A stretch of 14,831 bases of DNA, from contig CAMDVP010000049.1 of assembly GCA_945877525.1 (NCBI GenBank), positions 1 through 14,831 on the forward strand, written 5' to 3'. The DNA comes from an uncultured Clostridia bacterium (GTDB taxonomy: Bacteria > Bacillota > Clostridia > Christensenellales > Aristaeellaceae). Position numbers and translations under genes: made by a program. Positions 1 to 6,135 of the stretch are shown here, piece by piece; within the stretch, counting starts at the first letter, position 1; the number at the start of each line of letters is the position of its first letter. Under the pieces are notes generated by a model. The model had not been told where the DNA came from and searched no databases. It saw nothing but the letters and a program-made list of their open reading frames with translations.

Positions 1-142
1 CGTCGCCAGTGGCGACAAAGAGAAAGCCGAACGAGTCAGCCGAAACGAGCGGCCTCTGGCCGCGACGATTGAGGCTGCGGACGCGCCCGCAGGCGCGAAA
101 CCTCTGCCTTCGGAAAGGCGAACGTTATAAGCGAGAACAGTA
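1..142. repeat. Hairpin-dense segment at window edge; possible tail of a plus-strand gene
   Basis: Four short perfect inverted repeats lie in a row: GTCGCC/GGCGAC (2-16), GCGGCC/GGCCGC (49-63), CGCGCC/GGCGCG (82-97) and GCCTT/AAGGC (106-119), with loops of 3-4 nt. A near-direct repeat, GCCGAACGAG (26-35) and GCCGAAACGAG (39-49), sits between the first two. None is followed by a clear T-run, so they do not look like standard terminators. Plus-strand frame 2 is open from the edge to a TAA at 128-130 (43 codons, rich in Ala, Glu, Arg and Pro), so this could equally be the C-terminus of a gene running into the window and converging on the response regulator. I cannot decide between the two. A palindrome-rich dispersed repeat is the reading I slightly favour. 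Confidence 0.4.
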
Positions 143-787
143 TTACGCCGGACGCAGCCGGTAGCCCAGCTTGTAGACGGTTTCGATGCACCCGGAGCCG
201 ATCTTGCGGCGCAGACGCTGGATATGCACATCCACCGTGCGGGTTTCGCCCACACCCTGATAGCCCCAGGCGGTGCGCAGCAGCTGCTCACGGGTCAGCG
301 CCGCGTTGGGCGACTGCATCAGCGCCTGCAGCAGGGCGAATTCCTGCGCCGTCAGCGACAGGGGCTGGCCATCCTTGGTGGCCTGGCGCAGCTGGACGTC
401 CAGCTGCAGATTGCCCAGCGTCAAAAGCCGGTCGGTGCTTTGCACAAGGCGGCTTACCGCCTGCACCAGCGCACGAGCGTCGAAGGGGCTGAGCAGCACG
501 TCGCACCCCGCCTGATACATGGCGCGCAGGTGCTCGGTGTTGGCCTGGTCGCCGGTGATAAACAGAACCGGCCAGCCCTTTTCCTCCAGGGTGTGCAGGA
601 AGGAAAAGCTTTCCTTCCAGGGAAGGCGCGCATTGAGAACGGTCAGCAGCCGCTGGCTGCGATTAACCTGCGCAAGGCCCTCCGCCACCGTTTGTGCCGC
701 GGTGCAGCTGTGCCCCGCATGGGACAGCACCTCGCACATTTTTGTGCCGAGCCTGGCGTCAGGCTCCATCATCAAAATCTCAGCCAT
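143..787 (-). CDS. OmpR-family response regulator with degenerate receiver domain
   Basis: This is a 214-residue DNA-binding regulator of OmpR/PhoB architecture. Residues 1-115 have receiver-domain layout and residues 121-214 form a winged helix with the usual signatures (LTAQEF near 145, LTREQLL near 164, RTVDVHIQRLRRKIG near 183, then TVYKLGYRL). The wing helix-turn-helix is well conserved, so sequence-specific DNA binding is likely. The receiver is not: the acidic pair reads Glu8-Pro9, the phospho-acceptor Asp is Asn52 (in VLNARLP) and the invariant Lys before Pro-Phe is Ser100, while the switch Thr78 is kept. Phosphorylation in the classical way is therefore unlikely. I chose the ATG at 787 because an AGGTG stands 6 nt upstream; the ATG at 805 has no ribosome binding site. 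No histidine kinase is visible nearby, although the left neighbour lies outside the window. Confidence 0.88.
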   Translation of the reverse strand: MAEILMMEPDARLGTKMCEVLSHAGHSCTAAQTVAEGLAQVNRSQRLLTVLNARLPWKESFSFLHTLEEKGWPVLFITGDQANTEHLRAMYQAGCDVLLSPFDARALVQAVSRLVQSTDRLLTLGNLQLDVQLRQATKDGQPLSLTAQEFALLQALMQSPNAALTREQLLRTAWGYQGVGETRTVDVHIQRLRRKIGSGCIETVYKLGYRLRPA

Positions 788-863
788 GGGTTTCACCTCA
801 CCCATCTAACGGACAGGAGGGGCGATTTCTTCCATCTACGGGCAAGAAAATGCAGCTTGCAGG

Positions 864-911
864 CGAAAAAGGGCATGGAAAGGGCCGCAGGGCATGGCGT
901 GCCTGCGGCCC
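864..911 (-). terminator. Rho-independent terminator after the Dabb gene
   Basis: Just after the Dabb stop codon the minus strand has a perfect 10-bp GC-rich stem (GGGCCGCAGG at 882-891 with CCTGCGGCCC at 902-911) around a 10-nt loop. It is followed by TTTCC and then a TTTTT run at 866-870. The stem is strong but the T-run is set back, so efficiency may be moderate. It separates the block above from the response regulator gene, which must have its own promoter; I could not recognise that promoter in 788-863. Confidence 0.65.
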
Positions 912-919
912 GGAAAGCG

Positions 920-1204
920 TCAATCGCAGTCGAAAATGGCCTTATTCTCAATCAGCTCGCCATAGCGGTTCTTCCATGCATGGTGCGCCTCGCACGCGTC
1001 ATAGGCGGGAAGCGCGTCCTTGTCCATGGTCAGGACGATCATCAGGTCATAGCGGTTGGGACGGTCAATGACATTGGGAATGACGCGCACGGCATGGACG
1101 CCGGGAACCTCCAGCGCGCCGTGAAACACTGCCTCTACCTCGCGAACACGGCAGGCCGTGTCTGCGGGACGCTCCTTCCACTTGACCAGGATGTGATGCT
1201 GCAT
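920..1204 (-). CDS. Dabb (stress-responsive A/B barrel) domain protein
   Basis: This small protein of 94 residues has the Dabb pattern: an N-terminal beta strand with His and Trp (MQHHILVKWKERP), a middle helix, a central strand around YDLMIVLTM, and a C-terminal His-containing helix (YDACEAHHAW) followed by a last strand. Dabb proteins are dimeric ferredoxin-like barrels. Known members range from stress-induced proteins of unknown role to cyclases in secondary metabolism, and no specific substrate can be read here. The start is firm, with AGGAGG 7 nt upstream of the ATG. The gene follows the 218-residue membrane protein with an 18-nt gap that holds this ribosome binding site, so the two are probably co-transcribed. 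A terminator hairpin follows the stop codon. The two conserved-looking His at the N-terminus and those in the late helix are the obvious candidates for any active site. Confidence 0.8.
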   Translation of the reverse strand: MQHHILVKWKERPADTACRVREVEAVFHGALEVPGVHAVRVIPNVIDRPNRYDLMIVLTMDKDALPAYDACEAHHAWKNRYGELIENKAIFDCD

Positions 1205-1222
1205 GAGGCAGCCTCCTTTCTG

Positions 1223-1879
1223 TTATTCCGCGGGAGCTTCCTCAGCCGCCTCGGGGGCCTTGAGCATATCCTGCAGGAAGATGTTCAGGAACTTCACGCA
1301 GTTTTCATCATTGCCATTGAGGGCGGCGATGGACAGGTAGCTCTCCTCATAGGTATAAAGATATTCAGCCAGGCCGGGGAAACTGGCCATGGGGATGCCG
1401 TACAGGTGCTTTTCCCCGGTATCGCTGTTGGTGCGCCAGCCCTTGTCCAGCTTGACGCCCGCTTCTGTCAGCATATCCGTCAGGCCGGGGATTTCCTCCA
1501 GGGGAAGGAACGCCCCCTCAGAGGAATAGGACTGGAACATCTCCTTGTTGAGCATGTACAGGTCGCCTTCGCCGGCGGCGAGGTAAACCATGATCTGCAT
1601 GGTGGTGTAGGTTTCGTCATAGGCCATGAAGATGCTGTTCATCTCTTCCATGTCATCCATGGCGGTCAGCCGAACCTGCTCCATGTAGCTGTCCAGCTTT
1701 TCCTCGTCGCCCACGCCCAGCACATACATATCCACTTTCTTTTCCGCCGGCGGGCGATAGGCGGTGACGGTATAAACCAGGTTCCAGCCCACCAGGGCCA
1801 GGATAATCAGCAGGGCGTATTTCCACCAGGAGTAATTCCAGTGCTCACGGATGGACTGCTTGGTGATGGGGGTTTTCAT
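1223..1879 (-). CDS. Unrecognised single-pass membrane-anchored protein (218 aa)
   Basis: I do not recognise this family. The protein has a short N-terminal cytoplasmic stretch ending in Trp-Trp-Lys, one hydrophobic segment at about 19-38, and an outward-facing domain of about 175 residues that is acidic and rich in Met and Tyr. A Pro/Ala/Glu-rich C-terminal tail closes it. The middle (a strand, then helices, then a Gly-Glu-Gly-Asp turn near a YMLNKE stretch) vaguely recalls the lobes of extracellular solute-binding proteins, but this is only an impression. I chose the ATG at 1879 (GAGGAG about 11 nt upstream). The in-frame ATG at 1945 would add 22 residues, but it and its apparent ribosome binding site lie inside the lysS terminator hairpin. 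The gene lies immediately after that terminator with no obvious promoter of its own, so it may depend on read-through from greA-lysS. Confidence 0.72.
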   Translation of the reverse strand: MKTPITKQSIREHWNYSWWKYALLIILALVGWNLVYTVTAYRPPAEKKVDMYVLGVGDEEKLDSYMEQVRLTAMDDMEEMNSIFMAYDETYTTMQIMVYLAAGEGDLYMLNKEMFQSYSSEGAFLPLEEIPGLTDMLTEAGVKLDKGWRTNSDTGEKHLYGIPMASFPGLAEYLYTYEESYLSIAALNGNDENCVKFLNIFLQDMLKAPEAAEEAPAE

Positions 1880-1904
1880 GGGTGGGGTCACTCCTCGCTC
1901 AGGT

Positions 1905-1956
1905 GTATAAAAGGACAGGAGACACCGCCCGCCTTTGAGGGCCATGTGTCTCCTGT
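1905..1956 (-). terminator. Rho-independent terminator after lysS
   Basis: On the minus strand an 11-bp perfect stem (GTGTCTCCTGT at 1946-1956 with ACAGGAGACAC at 1915-1925) encloses a 20-nt loop that can form an inner GCCC/GGGC pair. CCTTTTATA follows. It begins 7 nt after the lysS stop codon. The T-run is only four long, so termination may be partial, which would allow the downstream two genes to be expressed. Confidence 0.75.
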
Positions 1957-1963
1957 TGGATTG

Positions 1964-3451
1964 TCAGCCGATGGGCTTCATGGTGGGGAAGAGCAGAACG
2001 TCGCGAATGGTGGGGCTGTCGGTGAGCAGCATGACCATCCGGTCCAGGCCGAAGCCCAGGCCGCCGGTGGGGGGCATGCCATATTCGAGGGCGGTGACGA
2101 AGTCCTCGTCCACCTCAGCATGGATGCCCTGGGCGGCGCGGGCGGCCACCTGCTCCTCAAAGCGGCGGCGCTGGTCGATAGGGTCGTTCAGCTCGGAGAA
2201 GGCGTTGCCCATTTCATGCCCGGTGATGAAGAACTCGAACCGCTCGGTCAGCGCGGGGTTCTCGGGCTTGCGCTTGGCCAGGGGGGAGATTTCCACGGGA
2301 TAGTCGATGATGAAGGTGGGCTGAATCAGCGTGGACTCTACATATTCGTCAAACAGCGCGGCCAGGCAGTCGCCCCGGCGGGCGTCCTTCTCCACATGGA
2401 TGTCCCGGCGGGCCATTTCGGCCCGGGCTTCCTCGTCGCTCTGCCAGGCGGTCCAGTCCACGCCGCAGGCTTCCTTCACCGCGTCGGCCATGGTGATGCG
2501 CTTCCAGGGGGCCTTCAGGTGGATCACCTGGCCCTGATAGGTCACGTCGGTGGTGCCCAGGGCCTTGAGGGCCACAAACTCGTAGAGCTGCTCCACCATT
2601 TCCATGATTTCCTTGTAATCCGCATAAGCCTGATAGGTTTCCACGGAGGTGAATTCGGGGTTGTGGGTGGCGTCCATGCCCTCGTTGCGGAAGATGCGCC
2701 CTACCTCATACACCCGCTCGAAGCCGCCCACGATCAGGCGCTTGAGGTACAGTTCGGTTTCAATGCGCAGGAACATGGGAATATCCAGGGCGTTGTGATG
2801 GGTGCGGAAAGGCCGGGCAGACGCGCCGATTTCCAGCGTGTGCAGGACAGGGGTGTCCACCTCCAGGTAGCCGCGGCCGTCCAGAAACTCGCGCACGGCG
2901 GCGATGATGGCGCTGCGCTTGCGGAAGGTGTCGCGCACTTCGGGGTTCACGATGCAGTCCACATACCGCTGGCGGTAGCGCAGGTCGGTATCCTGCAGAC
3001 CGTGGAATTTTTCCGGCAGCACCTTGAGCGACTTGCAAAGCAGCGTCAGGCTCTTGACATGAACGGAAATCTCACCCGTCTTGGTGCGGAATACCACGCC
3101 GCTCACGCCCAGAATGTCGCCGATGTCATACTTCTTGAAATCGGTATAGGCGTCCACACCCAAATCGTCCCGGGTAACGTAAATCTGAATATCGCCCTGA
3201 CCGTCCAGCAGGTGGGCGAAGGAGGCCTTGCCCATGACGCGGCGGGAGGTCATGCGGCCTGCCAGGGACACCGTTTGACCCTCCAGCTGGTCAAAGCCGT
3301 CAATCACGTCGCGGCTGTGGTGGGTCACATCATAGCGGGTCAGCTCGTAGGGATTCTGCCCTGCGTCAATCAGCGCCTGCAGCTTCTGGCGGCGGATGAT
3401 CTCCTGCTCGGTCAGCTCGGGGGTGAGGGGCGTTACGGGATAATCTGCCAT
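1964..3451 (-). CDS. lysS: Lysyl-tRNA synthetase, class II
   Basis: This enzyme charges tRNA-Lys with lysine using ATP in the cytoplasm. The 495 residues match the usual bacterial length. An N-terminal OB-fold anticodon-binding domain spans about 55-140. The class II catalytic core follows, with motif 1 around 175-202 (ending GRGYLEVDTPVL), motif 2 at about 252-270 (RIFRNEGMDATHNPEFTSVE) and motif 3 at about 462-478 (GGLGFGLDRMVMLL). All motif Arg and Glu residues expected for ATP binding are present. The start is supported by AAAGGAG 8 nt upstream. It sits 43 nt after greA with no promoter or terminator between, so greA-lysS is one operon, an arrangement common in Bacillota. A hairpin terminator follows the stop codon. 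Confidence 0.97.
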   Translation of the reverse strand: MADYPVTPLTPELTEQEIIRRQKLQALIDAGQNPYELTRYDVTHHSRDVIDGFDQLEGQTVSLAGRMTSRRVMGKASFAHLLDGQGDIQIYVTRDDLGVDAYTDFKKYDIGDILGVSGVVFRTKTGEISVHVKSLTLLCKSLKVLPEKFHGLQDTDLRYRQRYVDCIVNPEVRDTFRKRSAIIAAVREFLDGRGYLEVDTPVLHTLEIGASARPFRTHHNALDIPMFLRIETELYLKRLIVGGFERVYEVGRIFRNEGMDATHNPEFTSVETYQAYADYKEIMEMVEQLYEFVALKALGTTDVTYQGQVIHLKAPWKRITMADAVKEACGVDWTAWQSDEEARAEMARRDIHVEKDARRGDCLAALFDEYVESTLIQPTFIIDYPVEISPLAKRKPENPALTERFEFFITGHEMGNAFSELNDPIDQRRRFEEQVAARAAQGIHAEVDEDFVTALEYGMPPTGGLGFGLDRMVMLLTDSPTIRDVLLFPTMKPIG

Positions 3452-3494
3452 GAAAACAGCTCCTTTAGCATTGATGCGGGATCGAAAGGCGGGC

Positions 3495-3974
3495 TCAGCG
3501 CTTGATGTCCAGCACCTTGTAGCGGAGCAGGCCCATGGGCACCTCGATTTCCACGGTCTGTCCCTTGGCCGCGCCCATCAGGCCCGCGCCCACGGGGCTT
3601 TCGTTGGAGATCTTGTCCTCGTAGGGATCGGCCTCCTCGGCGCCGACGATGGCGTATTCATACACGTCGCCGCTGTCAACGTCCTGCACCTTCACCGTGG
3701 TGCCCACGGATACCTTGTCGGTGGAGATCTCGCTGTCGGCCACCACCACGGCGGTGGAAATCACCTTCGTCAGGCGGGCGATCTCTTCCTCCAGCTGCCC
3801 CTGCTCCTTCTTGGCCTCGTCATACTCGGCATTTTCGCTCAGGTCGCCGAAGCCGCGGGCTACCTCAATCTTGTGGGCCACCTCGTTGCGGCGAACGCCC
3901 ACCAGGAAGTCCAGCTGCTCCTGCAGCTTGCGAAGGCCCTCTTCTGTCATGATGTTGCGCTTTTCATCAGCCAT
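3495..3974 (-). CDS. greA: Transcription elongation factor GreA
   Basis: GreA binds RNA polymerase through the secondary channel and stimulates cleavage of backtracked transcripts. The 159-residue product has the standard two-domain form. An N-terminal antiparallel coiled coil (about 10-75) carries the acidic tip GDLSENAEYDEAK, with Asp44 and Glu47 as the catalytic metal-coordinating pair. An FKBP-like C-terminal domain carries the typical ISNESPVGAGLMG segment at 122-134. I chose the ATG at 3974 because it gives the family length and has AAAGGAG about 11 nt upstream. Upstream in-frame codons to 4079 would lie in the leader RNA, and the ATG at 3950 has no ribosome binding site. Transcription most likely starts near 4080 from a perfect-consensus promoter, leaving a leader of about 105 nt. 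Confidence 0.97.
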   Translation of the reverse strand: MADEKRNIMTEEGLRKLQEQLDFLVGVRRNEVAHKIEVARGFGDLSENAEYDEAKKEQGQLEEEIARLTKVISTAVVVADSEISTDKVSVGTTVKVQDVDSGDVYEYAIVGAEEADPYEDKISNESPVGAGLMGAAKGQTVEIEVPMGLLRYKVLDIKR

Positions 3975-4019
3975 GGTTTGATAAACTCCTTTCGGACCGG
4001 TATTACAGATAGCAAAGAA

Positions 4020-4081
4020 GCACCCCGACGGCTTTTTTCTGCCATAGGGTGCGCCCGTGGGAGCACATAGCTCCGACACCC
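4020..4081 (-). promoter_or_regulatory. greA leader RNA with two alternative hairpins
   Basis: In the minus-strand leader, GGGTG at its 5' end (complement of 4077-4081) can pair with CACCC (complement of 4047-4051) around an inner hairpin GGAGC-TATGT-GCTCC (4060-4074). The same GCACCC (4047-4052) can instead pair with GGGTGC further down (4020-4025), around a small GGC/GCC stem and an A-rich loop, followed by TTCTTTGCTAT. The two folds exclude each other because they share 4047-4051. The second has only a poor T-rich tail, so it would be at most a weak attenuator or pause site. The pairing is directly visible; the regulatory role is inference. Confidence 0.35.
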
Positions 4082-4085
4082 GTTG

Positions 4086-4114
4086 ATTATACTGGATTTC
4101 CGCCCCTTTGTCAA
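4086..4114 (-). promoter_or_regulatory. Perfect sigma-A promoter for greA-lysS
   Basis: On the minus strand a -35 TTGACA (4109-4114) and a -10 TATAAT (4086-4091) are separated by exactly 17 bp. Both hexamers are full consensus. The predicted start of transcription is near 4079-4081. The TGA stop codon of the upstream glycerophosphodiesterase gene (4111-4113) lies inside the -35 hexamer. Confidence 0.9.
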
Positions 4115-4917
4115 CGCCTGGGCACGAAGCCCTCGAAGATTTGCAGGTCGTAGCGGGCGCGGAGGGAATCCATGTCTTCCTGGGAACGCACCGTCCAGGC
4201 GACGAGCCACGGGCGCAGGCGGCGCATCAGCGCCATGGCGGGGGTGCGGTCGCTTTTAGCCTCGTGGGCGATGAAGTCAGGCCGGCCCGCAGCGTTGGGA
4301 AGAAGGGCGGCCAGGCCCAGGGACAGCGCCGTGGGGGGATGGGCCTCGCCTCCGCGCAGGCCATAGGCCAGCTGTCCGCGGATCACCTGCGGCGCGTTTT
4401 GGCGGAACCAGCGCACCGCCAGGGGATGAAAGCTCTCCATGCACCAGACCCCCGCGTACAGCCGCATGCGGGCCTGCACCTTTGCGCACAGCTCCTTCAC
4501 CCGACGGTCGGGCTTGATTTCCAAGATCAGCGGAACCCGCCCGTCCACGGCTTCCAGCAGCTCGTTCAGGGTAGGGATGGGTTCGCCCGTGCCGGCCAGG
4601 CGGTATTGCCGAAGCTCCCGCAGGGTACAGTCGCTGACCTGCCGGTCGATCCCGCACATGCGCGCAAGGCTCGCGTCGTGGAACAGCACCAGCGCTCCGT
4701 CCCGGGTCATGCGTACATCCGTCTCAATGCCGAAGCCGCCCTCCGCCGCCGCATGGAAGGCGGGCAGGCTGTTCTCGGGAAGAGATGTGTTCCACAGACC
4801 TCGATGCGCATAGTCATGCCCAAGAAACGGGCCCATATCCCGCCGGGGCAGGTGGGGACAGACCAAAAACAGATACGCTGCGGCCAGCAGCGCCAGGGCT
4901 GCCGCCCCATAGAGCAT
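4111..4917 (-). CDS. Membrane-anchored glycerophosphodiester phosphodiesterase
   Basis: GDPD enzymes hydrolyse glycerophosphodiesters from lipid or teichoic-acid turnover to glycerol-3-phosphate and an alcohol. The 268-residue protein starts with a hydrophobic segment (about 2-20), so the catalytic TIM barrel is probably displayed outside the membrane. The active-site landmarks are present: His38-Arg39-Gly (AHRG), the PENS loop at 47-50, the metal ligands Glu65 and Asp67 (GIETDV), His80-Asp81 (LFHD) and Glu133 (LILEIKPD). The start at 4917 has GGAGG 8 nt upstream; the longer in-frame start at 4956 lies within the predicted promoter. The stop codon overlaps the greA promoter, and read-through into greA remains possible since no terminator is seen between them. 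The natural substrate cannot be told from sequence. Confidence 0.92.
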   Translation of the reverse strand: MLYGAAALALLAAAYLFLVCPHLPRRDMGPFLGHDYAHRGLWNTSLPENSLPAFHAAAEGGFGIETDVRMTRDGALVLFHDASLARMCGIDRQVSDCTLRELRQYRLAGTGEPIPTLNELLEAVDGRVPLILEIKPDRRVKELCAKVQARMRLYAGVWCMESFHPLAVRWFRQNAPQVIRGQLAYGLRGGEAHPPTALSLGLAALLPNAAGRPDFIAHEAKSDRTPAMALMRRLRPWLVAWTVRSQEDMDSLRARYDLQIFEGFVPRR

Positions 4918-4954
4918 GGGCGCTTCCTCCTTGCATCCGATTTTGAACGATGCC

Positions 4955-4965
4955 ATGATAGCACA
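4955..4965 (-). promoter_or_regulatory. Extended -10 promoter for the GDPD gene
   Basis: The minus strand reads TGTGCTATCAT, an extended -10 (TG-n-TATCAT) with the hexamer at 4955-4960. I see no good -35 at 16-18 bp. Transcription would start near 4948, leaving a leader of about 30 nt that carries the ribosome binding site. It faces away from the asparaginase promoter, and the two overlap. Confidence 0.5.
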
Positions 4966-4969
4966 TTTT

Positions 4970-4998
4970 TTGCCATGGGGGAAGATTTGTGCTATACT
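4970..4998 (+). promoter_or_regulatory. Sigma-A promoter for the asparaginase gene
   Basis: A -35 TTGCCA (4970-4975), a 17-bp spacer and a -10 TATACT (4993-4998) preceded by TGC (extended -10) give a good promoter. The predicted start of transcription is near 5005, with a leader of about 34 nt containing GGGAGG. The segment TGTGCTAT (4988-4995) is an exact inverted copy of ATAGCACA (4958-4965), which forms the -10 region of the divergent GDPD gene. Confidence 0.75.
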
Positions 4999-5038
4999 CT
5001 TTACAGATCATTCACCATTTGGGAGGATGTCATTAACG

Positions 5039-6019
5039 ATGAAGCGCATTGCCCTGCTTGCTACCGGCGGCACCATCGCCTGCCGCCAAACCCCCGACGG
5101 CCTGACCCCTGCGCTGCGTGCGTCCCAGCTGCTGGAGGGCGTTCCCGTCCGGCAGGATGTGGAAATCGTGCCCCGGGATGTGTTCCGCATGGATTCCAGC
5201 AACATCCAGCCCGAGGAGTGGTCGATGCTGGCCCGGGCGGCGGACGATGCCATGCGGGAATGCGACGGCGTGGTCATCACCCACGGCACAGACACCATGG
5301 GCTATACCGCCGCAGCGCTTTCCTATATGCTCCTGGGGCAGGAGAAGCCCGTGATCCTCACCGGCAGCCAACTGCCCCTGGGCGCGCCGCTGTCCGACGC
5401 GGAAACGAACCTCTCCTGCGCCCTGGAGGCCGCCTGCCAGGGGGTGGCGGGTACTTATGTGTGCTTTGCCCGGAAGCTGATATTGGGCACCCGGGCGGTG
5501 AAAACCCGCACCATGTCCTTTGACGCCTTCGACAGCGTAAACCGTTCCCTCTCCGGGATGATCGACAGCGAAGGGGTACATTTCCTGCGCCCGCAGGTGA
5601 TCGACCGGCCCTATTGCCTGCGCCCGGAGGTGGATAGCCGGGTGTTTCTGCTGAAGCTGGTGCCGGGTACCCAGCCGGATGTGCTGGACTTTGTGGCCGA
5701 TGCGGGCTACCGCGGGCTGGTGATTGAGGCTTTCGGGCTGGGCGGGCTGCACTACATTCGCCGCAACCTGGTGGAAAAGCTGCGCATGCTCCGGAAGAAG
5801 GGCGTACGAGTGATCGCGGTAACCCAGTGCATGTATGAGAAGGCGGATCTTTCCATCTACGAGGTGGGCGCGCAGATGCTCAGGGCTGAGGTGCTAAGCG
5901 GCATGGACATGACCACCGAGGCCGCCGTGACCAAGCTGATGTGGGCCCTGGCCCAGGAAGACACCGACCGCTGGCTGTCCGAAAACCTGTGCGGCGAGGT
6001 GCGCACCGGCGGACGCTGA
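5039..6019 (+). CDS. ansA: Type I (cytoplasmic) L-asparaginase
   Basis: This enzyme hydrolyses L-asparagine to aspartate and ammonia. The 326-residue product has both asparaginase signatures: ATGGTIA near the N-terminus with the nucleophile Thr12, and THGTDTM at 81-87 with the second catalytic Thr84-Asp85 pair. DSSN at 52-55 and the Lys in CFARKLIL fit substrate binding and the catalytic Lys. The absence of a signal peptide and the overall order favour the type I, AnsA-like cytoplasmic form over the secreted type II. The ATG at 5039 is preceded by GGGAGG about 12 nt upstream. The in-frame ATG at 5027 directly abuts that box and is therefore less likely. The gene is divergent from the GDPD gene and followed by the efflux operon after 116 bp without a convincing terminator. 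Confidence 0.94.
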   Translation: MKRIALLATGGTIACRQTPDGLTPALRASQLLEGVPVRQDVEIVPRDVFRMDSSNIQPEEWSMLARAADDAMRECDGVVITHGTDTMGYTAAALSYMLLGQEKPVILTGSQLPLGAPLSDAETNLSCALEAACQGVAGTYVCFARKLILGTRAVKTRTMSFDAFDSVNRSLSGMIDSEGVHFLRPQVIDRPYCLRPEVDSRVFLLKLVPGTQPDVLDFVADAGYRGLVIEAFGLGGLHYIRRNLVEKLRMLRKKGVRVIAVTQCMYEKADLSIYEVGAQMLRAEVLSGMDMTTEAAVTKLMWALAQEDTDRWLSENLCGEVRTGGR

Positions 6020-6081
6020 CGGCGCCCGGAGCCTTTCTCACCCAATTTTCACATAACAATCAAATCATGGCAACATACCCC

Positions 6082-6090
6082 TGCTATGCT
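6082..6090 (+). promoter_or_regulatory. Possible extended -10 promoter for the efflux operon
   Basis: TGCTATGCT forms a TG-n-TATGCT extended -10 placed 46 bp before the adaptor start codon. No convincing -35 lies 16-18 bp upstream. Read-through from the asparaginase gene is the alternative, since I see no terminator in 6020-6135. Confidence 0.35.
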
Positions 6091-6135
6091 CTTGCATGGA
6101 ATCAAACAAAGCAACGGAAGGCAGGGGCAAAGCGC

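Noticed and set aside
224..3505. Plus-strand ORF of 1093 codons antisense to the response regulator, Dabb, 218-aa and lysS genes
   Set aside because: It runs across four real genes and their terminators, is rich in His, Gly and Ala as expected for the reverse of GC-rich codons, and shows no domain or ribosome binding site. It is a GC-driven shadow.
3975..4079. N-terminal extension of GreA by 35 residues
   Set aside because: The extension lies in the leader RNA, lacks a ribosome binding site and has no counterpart in GreA. The ATG at 3974 gives the usual length.
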